Shown here: positions 1-6,131 of the stretch, piece by piece
How the letters are laid out: each line of letters opens with the position of its first letter
Position numbering within the stretch: the first letter of the stretch is position 1
Position numbers and translations under genes: made by a program
Notes under the pieces: generated by a model
Database searches by the model: none
What the model saw: only the letters and a program-made list of their open reading frames with translations
Told to the model about the DNA's origin: nothing
Source: an uncultured bacterium
GTDB taxonomy: Bacteria; Bacteroidota; Bacteroidia; Chitinophagales; CAIOSU01
Direction: 5' to 3'
Assembly (NCBI GenBank): GCA_903861055.1
Contig: CAIOSU010000418.1
Span: 1 to 9,012, forward strand
Length of the DNA stretch: 9,012 bases

Positions 1-28
1 GGGGGCACGCACAATTTATGAAAGGGTA

Positions 29-790
29 TTAAAGACTAGCCATATAGTCGCTCAAGTGGCGCACGCTGCTATCAAAAGCGAAGGCATCGTATACTACGTA
101 GTAGCGTTCAGGGTCAACGGTGCGAGTGTAAGCCAATTTGGCAATCTCCAACTTGCTGCTATCAAAGCTGAACAAACCTAACATATGCAATACTTGAGCA
201 GATGTGAAGTAATTGGTACTAATGGCTTGTGCAGCCAATTGGCGTCTAGTGCTATCAAAAGGCCTATTGCTTATTGCGTTCATCAGAGCCGAAAAGTTGG
301 CATCGCACATTGGCGCAATTACTGGAGCTTGAGGCACTGGGTTATATACTGGGTAACCAATGGGTTGGTGCACCGGTTTGCCTATGATGGCATTACCTGG
401 GTAAGCACACACTACACCACCGCCAACATTTACTGGTTGTGGGCCCATGGCTATCATTTCATTGATGTCCAAGCCATTGTATGGGTTGATGATAGCATGA
501 ACCTCATAGCCGAATGGCAAATTTACCGGGCCATTGTATATCACTTGTTGGGTGTTGTAGGCACTATATGGGTTGGTGTACAAGGCCGTAATACGCATGT
601 TGTGCACTCCTGGCGCTATGCCAGCCAACTTGTGGCGGTTAGAGAAAGGACCGTACTCCACTCCGTCGATAGTAACAACAATTGGGGCGTTGTCATAAGA
701 AGCGATGTGGAGGCGGGTTGAAGCATTTACCGAAAAGGCACTTAAGGCCAAGGTAACGATCATGGTGGAAAGTAAAAATAAACGTTTCAT
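29..790 (-). CDS. Secreted DUF4476 domain protein
   Basis: This 253-residue protein is probably exported and has no known enzymatic role. Residues 1-23 form a signal peptide with a basic start (MKRLF), a hydrophobic core and a V-N-A cleavage site before Ser24. Residues about 25-100 look beta-rich, with a short PEGA-like stretch around IDGVEYGPF. Residues about 115-160 are rich in Pro, Gly and Val and probably act as a linker. Residues about 164-253 match what I know of DUF4476, a domain common in Bacteroidota. This part holds three copies of an F-D-S-[ST] motif, at F178, F209 and F239, about 30 residues apart. The ATG at 790 is preceded by AGGAGG at a 5-base spacing, so the start is firm. It is transcribed divergently from fabH and has its own sigma-54-type promoter. 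The domain call rests on recognition by eye. Confidence 0.85.
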   Translation of the reverse strand: MKRLFLLSTMIVTLALSAFSVNASTRLHIASYDNAPIVVTIDGVEYGPFSNRHKLAGIAPGVHNMRITALYTNPYSAYNTQQVIYNGPVNLPFGYEVHAIINPYNGLDINEMIAMGPQPVNVGGGVVCAYPGNAIIGKPVHQPIGYPVYNPVPQAPVIAPMCDANFSALMNAISNRPFDSTRRQLAAQAISTNYFTSAQVLHMLGLFSFDSSKLEIAKLAYTRTVDPERYYVVYDAFAFDSSVRHLSDYMASL

Positions 791-795
791 AACAA

Positions 796-801
796 CCTCC
801 T
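796..801 (-). promoter_or_regulatory. Strong Shine-Dalgarno site of the DUF4476 gene
   Basis: On the minus strand this reads AGGAGG, followed by TTGTT and the ATG at 790. It is a perfect anti-16S match at a good spacing. No other start codon in the window has such a site, which is normal for Bacteroidota and makes this one stand out. Confidence 0.8.
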
Positions 802-826
802 GTTTTTAATGGTTTGATATATCAGT

Positions 827-842
827 TGCAACAGGTGTGCCA
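827..842 (-). promoter_or_regulatory. Sigma-54 (RpoN) -24/-12 promoter for the DUF4476 gene
   Basis: The minus strand reads TGGCACACCTGTTGCA. This fits the RpoN consensus TGGCAC-R-N4-TTGC-W at every specified position. Counting 12 bases from the -12 GC places the transcript start near 815-816. That gives a leader of about 25 bases containing the AGGAGG site, so spacing, orientation and translation signal agree. Sigma-54 needs an enhancer-binding activator and ATP, so the gene would be switched on by a specific signal. The match is seen directly; use of the promoter is inferred. Confidence 0.75.
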
Positions 843-872
843 AAAATGAAAATGAGTTTGTTTTTGGTAGAA

Positions 873-886
873 TAGTTTTAAAACTA
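873..886. promoter_or_regulatory. Perfect 14-bp palindrome, possible operator
   Basis: TAGTTTTAAAACTA is identical to its reverse complement. It sits in the 161-bp spacer between the divergent DUF4476 and fabH genes, about 57-70 bases upstream of the predicted sigma-54 start. It is a candidate site for a dimeric regulator of either gene. It is AT-rich, so chance is possible. Confidence 0.3.
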
Positions 887-909
887 ATTGATTTTCAGTC
901 GATTAATTT
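881..909. repeat. Imperfect inverted repeat upstream of fabH
   Basis: The arms at 881-891 and 899-909 match at 9 of 11 positions, with a 7-base loop (TTTTCAG). The left arm overlaps the 14-bp palindrome. It could be a regulator site for fabH, but AT-rich composition makes such matches easy. Confidence 0.2.
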
Positions 910-939
910 TATGAAATGTAAACTCGATACCTATTTCCA

Positions 940-947
940 TATCTTTA
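940..947 (+). promoter_or_regulatory. Near-match to the Bacteroidota -7 box before fabH
   Basis: TATCTTTA differs from TAnnTTTG only in the last base. It ends 4 bases before the fabH ATG, exactly the geometry of the perfect box before the gene at 5820. No clear TTG lies 17-23 bases further upstream. If used, the transcript would be leaderless or nearly so. Confidence 0.3.
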
Positions 948-951
948 CTTC

Positions 952-1941
952 ATGACTAAAGTTACAGCTGCGATTACCGGAGTGCATGCTTGGTTGCCAG
1001 AATACAGGCTAACCAATGCGGAGTTGGAGCGTATGGTGGATACCAACGAGGAATGGATATTGTCGCGCACTGGAATTAGCGAGCGGCGCATACTACGAGG
1101 CGAGGGACTGGGTACCAGCGATATGGCCGACAAGGCGGTATTGGGTTTGTTGGAGAAAACAGGCACCAAACCCGAAGAGGTGGATTTGTTAATATGTGCC
1201 ACCGTAACGCCCGATATGCAGTTTCCGGCCACGGCCAATATAATATGCGATAAGGTGGGTATTAAAAACGCCTTTAGTTATGATTTGAATGCCGCTTGCT
1301 CTGGTTTTTTATATGCGCTAACTGCCGCCGATGCTTACATACGGGCTGGTCTGTACAAAAAAGTAATAGTTGTAGGTGCCGATAAAATGAGCAGTATTAT
1401 TGACTACGAAGACCGCCAAACATGCGTAATATTTGGCGATGGCGCTGGGGCGGTTTTACTGGAACCTACCACCAGCGGCAATGGGATACTTGACCAAGTA
1501 ATGCAGTCTGACGGTCTGGGCAGGGTGCACTTGCACCAAAAAGCGGGCGGCAGCGCCAAGCCCGCGTCGTTAGAAACAGTAATGGCAAAAGAACACTTTG
1601 TATACCAAGAAGGGGCGGCGGTTTTTAAATGGGCAGTGGTAAAAATGGCTGAGGCCACCGAAAAAATTATGCAGCGCAACAACCTCACGGCCCATGATAT
1701 TGATTGGCTAGTGCCGCACCAAGCCAATAAACGCATTATTGATTCTTGTGCTGAGCGGGTGGGTTTGCCTTCCGAAAAGGTAATGCTGAACATACAACGC
1801 TACGGCAACACTACCAACGGCACCATACCCATCTGCCTTTGGGAGTGGGAAGACCAACTTAAAGCTGGAGATAACCTTTTACTAGCTGCCTTTGGTGGCG
1901 GCTTTACATGGGGTGCCCTTTGGTTGAAGTGGGGGAAATGA
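952..1941 (+). CDS. fabH: 3-oxoacyl-ACP synthase III (KAS III)
   Basis: FabH condenses an acyl-CoA primer with malonyl-ACP to start fatty-acid synthesis in the cytoplasm. The 329-residue product has the normal family length and thiolase fold. The catalytic Cys116 lies in NAACSG, His256 in VPHQAN and Asn286 in YGNTT, giving the full Cys-His-Asn triad. Other family marks are NEEWILSRTGISERR (32-46), the GDGAGAV loop (162-168) and the glycine-rich end AAFGGGFTWGA (312-322). After Asn286 the sequence is TTNGTIP, where I would expect TTAATIP in relatives; this is a small oddity. The ATG at 952 gives a standard N-terminus. There is no Shine-Dalgarno site. It leads the efp-accB-accC cluster, although a 202-base spacer separates it from efp. 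The plsX and rpmF genes that often precede fabH are absent here. Confidence 0.95.
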   Translation: MTKVTAAITGVHAWLPEYRLTNAELERMVDTNEEWILSRTGISERRILRGEGLGTSDMADKAVLGLLEKTGTKPEEVDLLICATVTPDMQFPATANIICDKVGIKNAFSYDLNAACSGFLYALTAADAYIRAGLYKKVIVVGADKMSSIIDYEDRQTCVIFGDGAGAVLLEPTTSGNGILDQVMQSDGLGRVHLHQKAGGSAKPASLETVMAKEHFVYQEGAAVFKWAVVKMAEATEKIMQRNNLTAHDIDWLVPHQANKRIIDSCAERVGLPSEKVMLNIQRYGNTTNGTIPICLWEWEDQLKAGDNLLLAAFGGGFTWGALWLKWGK

Positions 1942-1944
1942 AAA

Positions 1945-1979
1945 GGAAAATGACAAATAGTAAATGAGAGATGACAGAT
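1945..1979 (-). repeat. Degenerate heptad tract, five units (minus orientation)
   Basis: Read on the minus strand, this stretch divides without gaps into five 7-base units with approximate consensus ATYTGTC, for example ATCTGTC and ATTTGTC. Each unit begins with AT and is pyrimidine-rich. It starts 3 bases after the fabH stop codon. It is the inverted partner of the tract at 2041-2075. Confidence 0.65.
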
Positions 1980-2040
1980 AAAACGCACTAGCCATTGAAT
2001 TATGACTGCCCGAGAGCTAAAGTCGTACTTGGTTTTGAAA

Positions 2041-2075
2041 ATCTGTTATTTGTTATCTCATATCTGCTATCTGGT
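2041..2075 (+). repeat. Degenerate heptad tract, five units (plus orientation)
   Basis: Five gapless 7-base units with approximate consensus ATYTGYT, for example ATCTGTT and ATCTGCT. The family is the same as at 1945-1979, in opposite orientation, with 61 bases between the two. The inner 14 bases of the two tracts could pair with one mismatch if G-U pairs are allowed. The outer units pair poorly, so a stable hairpin is doubtful. Confidence 0.65.
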
Positions 2076-2097
2076 TTTACGCTTGTGTCTAACCTAA

Positions 2098-2105
2098 AAT
2101 ATTTG
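2098..2105 (+). promoter_or_regulatory. Weak candidate -7 box before efp
   Basis: AATATTTG matches TAnnTTTG at all but the first base and lies 38 bases before the efp start. The nearest TTG (2083-2085) is too close to act as the -33 element. The 202-base gap after fabH makes a separate efp promoter plausible, but this site is only a suggestion. Confidence 0.2.
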
Positions 2106-2143
2106 CTTATTTTCACAGCCCGAAACCTGATCAAAAAAATATT

Positions 2144-2707
2144 ATGGCCAATATAAGTGAGATTAAAAACGGTTTGTGCCTTGAGATGAATGGCGATTTG
2201 TGGCAGATTGTAGAGTTTTTGCACGTAAAACCGGGCAAAGGACAGGCTTTTGTGCGTAGCAAATTGAAGAGCCTTACCACTGGTAAAAATTTGGAGCACA
2301 CGTTTCAGTTGAGTGCTAAAATTACCACTGCCCGCATTGAGCGTAGCCAAGCCCAGTTTTTGTATAAAGACGAAATGGGTTACAACTTTATGAACAACGA
2401 AACCTTTGAACAAGTGTCGTTGCCAGAGTTTGTTATTGATAGTCCTGATTTTCTTCGTGAAGGCGATATGGTTGATGTATTGACCCATGCCGAAACTGAA
2501 AAAATTATTGCCGTGGAACTTCCTCAATTTGTTATAATGGAGGTATCTTACACTGAGCCAGGCGTAAAAGGTAACACTGCCACTAACGTGAGCAAACCAG
2601 CTACGGTGGAGAGCGGTGCTACGGTGCAAGTACCTATCTTTGTAAACCAAGGCGACAAAATAAAGATAGATACCAAGGAGCGTACCTACGTTGAAAGGGC
2701 AAAATAA
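2144..2707 (+). CDS. efp: Translation elongation factor P
   Basis: EF-P binds stalled ribosomes between the P and E sites and helps form peptide bonds at polyproline stretches. At 187 residues it has the usual bacterial length and covers all three beta-barrel domains. The N-terminal KOW-like domain carries the tip loop HVKPGKGQAF. Its Lys32 corresponds to the lysine that is post-translationally modified in several bacteria. The middle domain contains IERSQAQFLYKDEMGYNFMN (65-84). The C-terminal OB domain ends with KPATVESGATVQVP and GDKIKIDTKERTYVERAK. The ATG at 2144 follows an A/T-rich stretch with no Shine-Dalgarno site. accB begins 21 bases after the stop, so efp, accB and accC are probably cotranscribed. 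No EF-P modifying enzyme is encoded in this window. Confidence 0.96.
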   Translation: MANISEIKNGLCLEMNGDLWQIVEFLHVKPGKGQAFVRSKLKSLTTGKNLEHTFQLSAKITTARIERSQAQFLYKDEMGYNFMNNETFEQVSLPEFVIDSPDFLREGDMVDVLTHAETEKIIAVELPQFVIMEVSYTEPGVKGNTATNVSKPATVESGATVQVPIFVNQGDKIKIDTKERTYVERAK

Positions 2708-2728
2708 TTAATAACTCAACTACCCGCT

Positions 2729-3226
2729 ATGGATTTCAAGCATATACAGGAGCTAATTAGGATGGTAAACAAATCCAACTTGAGCGAACTGAAGATTGAA
2801 GAGGGCGATTTTAAGCTTACCATTCGCACCCGTGAGGAAGGTGGCTTACAAGGCTATATACCTGTTGCGCCTTTGCAGCAGATAGCACAGCCTGTTGCTC
2901 AAGCACCTGCCCCACAAGCTGCACCTGCAGCGCCCGTGGCTGCTGTGCCAGAAAAGATTGCCGAACCGCTAGCTGATACCAGTAAGCTGGTTACGGTTAA
3001 ATCGCCAATGATTGGTACTTTCTACCGTTCAGCTGGTCCGGATAAGGAACCGTTTGTAAAGGTTGGCGATTCAGTAGAGAAAGGCACAGTACTTTGCATT
3101 ATTGAGGCGATGAAGTTGTTTAACGAAATAGAGTCGGAAAATTCTGGCAAAATTGTTAAATTCTTGCTTGAAGATGCTAGCCCAGTAGAATACGACCAGC
3201 CGTTGTTTATCATTGACCCGAGCTAA
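2729..3226 (+). CDS. accB: Biotin carboxyl carrier protein of acetyl-CoA carboxylase
   Basis: AccB carries the biotin that is carboxylated by AccC and then gives its CO2 to acetyl-CoA, making malonyl-CoA. The 165-residue product has three parts. Residues 1-35 are the N-terminal segment (MDFKHIQELIRMV). Residues about 52-82 form a mobile Ala/Pro/Gln/Val linker. Residues about 87-165 are the biotinyl domain. The biotin site is the EAMKLFNEIE motif with Lys129. The PMIGTFYR and AGPDKEPFVKVGD segments are typical of bacterial AccB, including the protruding thumb. It lies 21 bases after efp and 25 bases before accC. The accA and accD subunits are not in this window, as is usual where accBC form a separate operon. 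Confidence 0.96.
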   Translation: MDFKHIQELIRMVNKSNLSELKIEEGDFKLTIRTREEGGLQGYIPVAPLQQIAQPVAQAPAPQAAPAAPVAAVPEKIAEPLADTSKLVTVKSPMIGTFYRSAGPDKEPFVKVGDSVEKGTVLCIIEAMKLFNEIESENSGKIVKFLLEDASPVEYDQPLFIIDPS

Positions 3227-3251
3227 TTGCTCGCTTAAAGCCACCGGCTCT

Positions 3252-4592
3252 ATGTTCAAAAAGATATTGATAGCCAACCGGGGCGAAATTGCCCTGCGCA
3301 TTATCCGCACCTGTAAGGAGATGGGAATCAAAACAGTGGCCGTTTATTCCACTGCTGATACTGAGAGCTTGCACGTTCGCTTTGCCGATGAAGCCGTTTG
3401 TATTGGCCCCCCAGCTAGCAAAGACAGTTACCTTAAGATAGCCAACATTATGGCCGCGGCAGAAATAACCAATGCCGATGCCATTCACCCAGGCTATGGT
3501 TTCTTGTCAGAGAATGAGCATTTTGCTGCCATTTGCAAACACTATGGCATTAAGTTTATTGGCCCAACACCCGAGCAGATTAGCCGCATGGGTAACAAAA
3601 TAAATGCCAAAAAGACCATGATTGAAGCTGGTGTGCCGGTCGTACCTGGCAGCGATGGTTTGATTACGGATTTTGTAGTTGCTAAAAAACTAGCCAAGAA
3701 AATAGGTTATCCTGTTGTTATCAAAGCCTCTGCAGGTGGTGGTGGTAAGGGTATCCGCATTATCCAAAACGAAAGTGAGTTCGAAAGCAATTTCCAAAAG
3801 GCACAAATGGAAGCCAAGGCTTCTTTTGGTGACGATGGATTGTATTTGGAGAAGTTTGTAGTGGAGCCGCGGCATATTGAGTTTCAAATTGCTGGCGACC
3901 AATATGGCAACGTTTGCCACTTGAGCGAACGCGATTGTAGTATTCAGCGCCGCATGCAGAAATTGGTAGAGGAAAGCCCTTCGCCGTTTATGGATGACAA
4001 GCTTCGTCAAAAAATGGGCGATGCAGCCATAAAAGCGGCTAAATTTATCAATTACGAAGGTTTAGGTACTGTTGAGTTTTTGGTTGATAAAGACAAGAAC
4101 TTCTACTTTATGGAGATGAACACCCGTATACAGGTGGAGCACCCCGTAACTGAAGAGGTAATTGATTATGATTTGGTGAAAGAACAGATAAAAATTGCCG
4201 CTGGTGAGCGTATTTCGGGCAATAACCACTTTCCAATGATGCATGCCATTGAGTGCCGCATCAATGCCGAAGACCCAAACAACGATTTTCGCCCATCTCC
4301 CGGTAAAATAACCTCTTTGCACACCAGCAAAGGCCATGGCGTAAGGGTTGATACCCACGTATATGCTGGTTACACCGTGCCGCCGTATTACGATAGTATG
4401 GTAGCAAAGCTGATTGTGCGCGCCAAAACCCGTGAAGAAGCACTTAATAAAATGGAGCGTGCCCTAAGCGAGTTTGTGGTTGAAGGCATCAAAACCACCA
4501 TTCCATTCCACTTGAAACTGATGCGCAACGAGCAGTTCCGCGCAGGTAACTTCACTACCAAGTTTTTAGAGACGTTTGATTATAAGGATTAG
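3252..4592 (+). CDS. accC: Biotin carboxylase subunit of acetyl-CoA carboxylase
   Basis: AccC uses ATP and bicarbonate to carboxylate the biotin on AccB. I place the start at ATG 3252, giving 446 residues with the canonical start MFKKILIANRGEIALRI. The reading frame is open back to a TTG at 3213, but that would overlap accB and add 13 residues with no family counterpart. Domains in order are the N-terminal biotin carboxylase domain (1-110), the ATP-grasp domain (about 115-320) and the C-terminal domain (about 330-440). The glycine-rich ATP loop AGGGGKG is at 161-167. Lys237 is in RRMQKLVEE. The catalytic signature EMNTRIQVEHPVTE is at 288-301, with Arg292 and Glu296. Arg336 lies in CRINAEDP. 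Every key residue I know of is present. The gene ends the cluster and is followed by a heptad tract and a convergent gene. Confidence 0.96.
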   Translation: MFKKILIANRGEIALRIIRTCKEMGIKTVAVYSTADTESLHVRFADEAVCIGPPASKDSYLKIANIMAAAEITNADAIHPGYGFLSENEHFAAICKHYGIKFIGPTPEQISRMGNKINAKKTMIEAGVPVVPGSDGLITDFVVAKKLAKKIGYPVVIKASAGGGGKGIRIIQNESEFESNFQKAQMEAKASFGDDGLYLEKFVVEPRHIEFQIAGDQYGNVCHLSERDCSIQRRMQKLVEESPSPFMDDKLRQKMGDAAIKAAKFINYEGLGTVEFLVDKDKNFYFMEMNTRIQVEHPVTEEVIDYDLVKEQIKIAAGERISGNNHFPMMHAIECRINAEDPNNDFRPSPGKITSLHTSKGHGVRVDTHVYAGYTVPPYYDSMVAKLIVRAKTREEALNKMERALSEFVVEGIKTTIPFHLKLMRNEQFRAGNFTTKFLETFDYKD

Positions 4593-4595
4593 TGG

Positions 4596-4630
4596 GTTGG
4601 TTATTGGTTACTAGTTGATTGGGTATTAGT
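4596..4630 (+). repeat. Degenerate heptad tract after accC
   Basis: This stretch divides gaplessly into five 7-base units resembling ATTGGTT, for example GTTGGTT and ACTAGTT; the last two units are more diverged. It begins 3 bases after the accC stop and nearly fills the 44-base gap to the convergent stop at 4637. The period and unit number equal those of the fabH-efp tracts, but the sequence family differs. No hairpin terminator is visible in the gap. Confidence 0.5.
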
Positions 4631-4636
4631 GAGCTA

Positions 4637-5752
4637 TCAAGATTTCCTAAACTCCACTCCACGTTCCTTCAAATATCCCAAAATAAACTCCAAGCAGCCT
4701 GGCCAGGCGCCAATTAGCTCGGGCGGGTATATGCCCGGCCGATTGAAGTGCCCACTCAGTATCAGATTAGCGGCAGCGGTGCAGGTATAGCCTGTGGTGC
4801 GGGCCATGCTGCTGGTTTGGGTTTCGGGGTGGTACTCGTCGTATAGGTCATATTCGTAGCGCACAGGTTGCTTGTCTTTTTGGCCTTCAATCACCACTTT
4901 CATAATCGTAAATTCACGCTCTTCCTGCTCCAGCTTCCACAACGGAAACAATAGCTTGCTAGTAAGGTCAATGGGGCGTATAGCAGTGCCGTTTACCTCC
5001 ACCTCGTCCTTACGGAAAAAGCCCGTTTCGCGCAGCACTTCCATGAGCCTTATGTGGCCGGGATAGCGCAAGGTCTTTTCCTTCGTGTTCTTAATATCGA
5101 GCGTAAAGAGCAGCGTGCGCAAGCCATCACTGTTAAAAGCCTCCAAACGCCCTACGGGCGGAAAATCCATTAGCTCGGCATCGCTGAGGGCAGGTTTGGT
5201 TACCATTTGTCCGCCTACAATCATACGGGCAGGGCGGGTATACTCTTCCAATACATCAATTGGCGAAAAGGGGGCTTTATATTCATAAGGCCATTGGCGC
5301 TTTTGTGGTAGTCCACCCACATAGTACTCAAAATTTTGGATGCGCATTTCTTGGTGGTGGTGCCCCACCAGTAGGTTGGGCAAACCGGGTGCCACCCCGC
5401 AATCAACTATGGCGGTTACTCCGTTTTCTTGGGCTAGTTTGTTTAGCTCAAAAGGGTCTTCCTCAAAAAAAGAAATATCCACCAAGTTAATACCTGCCTC
5501 AATAACCGCTTTTGCCATGGCAAAGCCCAAAAAGCCCGGCACAGCGCCTACCACTAAATCAAAACCCGCTATTGCTTTTTTTATGTGGTCAGGCTTGCTT
5601 AGGTCGGTAACTACGGTGTTAATGCCGCGCTCAGCCAACGGCAGTAAAGCCTTTGTGCTTATATCGGCACTGGTTACGGTGTGCTGTTTCGCCAAATCGA
5701 GCGCCATGGCACTACCCACCATGCCGGCGCCAAGTACTATTATGTTTGCCAT
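4637..5752 (-). CDS. Saccharopine dehydrogenase family protein (lysine 6-dehydrogenase-like)
   Basis: This is a 371-residue NAD(P)-dependent oxidoreductase, probably acting in lysine metabolism in the cytoplasm. The N-terminal Rossmann fold has the dinucleotide motif GAGMVG at 8-13 and the acidic residue Asp30 after strand 2. The family segment DCGVAPGLPNLLVG lies at 117-130. The catalytic-domain stretch YVGGLPQKRQWPYEYKAPFSP (144-164) is followed by EEYTRPA. These resemble LYS9-type saccharopine reductases and lysine 6-dehydrogenases. The ATG at 5752 starts directly with the Rossmann strand MANIIVLGAG. No Shine-Dalgarno site is seen. It converges on accC and diverges from the gene at 5820, so it is probably a single-gene unit. 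Whether the substrate is lysine, saccharopine or another amino acid cannot be decided by eye. Confidence 0.85.
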   Translation of the reverse strand: MANIIVLGAGMVGSAMALDLAKQHTVTSADISTKALLPLAERGINTVVTDLSKPDHIKKAIAGFDLVVGAVPGFLGFAMAKAVIEAGINLVDISFFEEDPFELNKLAQENGVTAIVDCGVAPGLPNLLVGHHHQEMRIQNFEYYVGGLPQKRQWPYEYKAPFSPIDVLEEYTRPARMIVGGQMVTKPALSDAELMDFPPVGRLEAFNSDGLRTLLFTLDIKNTKEKTLRYPGHIRLMEVLRETGFFRKDEVEVNGTAIRPIDLTSKLLFPLWKLEQEEREFTIMKVVIEGQKDKQPVRYEYDLYDEYHPETQTSSMARTTGYTCTAAANLILSGHFNRPGIYPPELIGAWPGCLEFILGYLKERGVEFRKS

Positions 5753-5807
5753 ACGGCTAAAATAATGTTTTCTGTTGGGTAGTGGTTAATACCACAGCAT
5801 CTCTTGT

Positions 5808-5815
5808 TACCTTTG
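5808..5815 (+). promoter_or_regulatory. Bacteroidota -7 box with leaderless geometry
   Basis: TACCTTTG matches TAnnTTTG exactly and ends 4 bases before the ATG at 5820. In this promoter class transcription starts a few bases after the box, so the mRNA would begin at or next to the start codon. No TTG lies at the expected -33 distance; TTA at 5786-5788 is the closest. Confidence 0.6.
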
Positions 5816-5819
5816 CACC

Positions 5820-6131
5820 ATGTCTCCAAACCGGTTGCGAAATATAATGATTGGCATTACCCTGGCATCGGTGGTGGTGATGGTGGTGGCATCGTATGTA
5901 TTGAAAGATACACCCCGCCAGGGTGGGTTTGTAAAAACTACCCCTAGTGGCCTAAGCCAGCAGAACAAGAAGGAATATTACCCCACAGGTGAACTGCGGG
6001 CCGAGGGCATGATGGATGGTTACTACAAAGAGGGCGAATGGATATATTATCGCAAAGATGGTAGCGTTGAGTTGGTAGAATATTACCACCAAGGCAATGT
6101 GGTTGATAGTAGCGCATTGGAAAGAAAATGA
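5820..6131 (+). CDS. Small membrane-anchored protein with MORN-like repeats
   Basis: This 103-residue protein has a short basic N-terminus (MSPNRLRN) and one transmembrane segment at about residues 9-28. A flexible linker (29-50) is followed by a region with two repeats of the MORN-variant type. The first runs from EYYPTGELRAEG, the second from GEWIYYRKDGSVELVEYY. In Bacteroidota such Tyr/Gly-rich repeats are found in many surface and periplasmic proteins of unknown role, often named YwqK-like. The repeats most likely face the periplasm. The gene has an exact TAnnTTTG box 4 bases upstream. Its stop overlaps an ATG (ATGA at 6128-6131) that opens a possible small ORF leading to ctaA. A link to cytochrome oxidase assembly is suggested only by position. 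Confidence 0.75.
   Translation: MSPNRLRNIMIGITLASVVVMVVASYVLKDTPRQGGFVKTTPSGLSQQNKKEYYPTGELRAEGMMDGYYKEGEWIYYRKDGSVELVEYYHQGNVVDSSALERK

Noticed and set aside
185..721. Long plus-strand ORF of 178 codons
   Set aside because: It lies wholly antisense to the DUF4476 gene, has a low-complexity Trp/His/Tyr-rich product and no upstream signals.
1945..2075. Transcription terminator formed by the facing heptad tracts
   Set aside because: Pairing is good only over the inner 14 bases, the loop is about 60 bases, and there is no GC-rich stem with a T run.
2002..2097. 31-codon ORF beginning MTARELKSYLVLK in the fabH-efp spacer
   Set aside because: It reads straight through the heptad tract, and the later part is only the repeat translated. 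I see no family match or start signal.
2000..2650. Minus-strand ORF of 216 codons
   Set aside because: It is a shadow of efp; the product resembles no family, and efp is certain.
3213..3251. TTG start for accC inside accB
   Set aside because: The extra 13 residues have no counterpart in biotin carboxylases, and ATG 3252 gives the canonical MFKKILIANRGE start.
5340..5765. Plus-strand ORF of 141 codons
   Set aside because: It is antisense to the saccharopine dehydrogenase-like gene, with a Ser/Pro/Ala-rich product typical of shadow frames.
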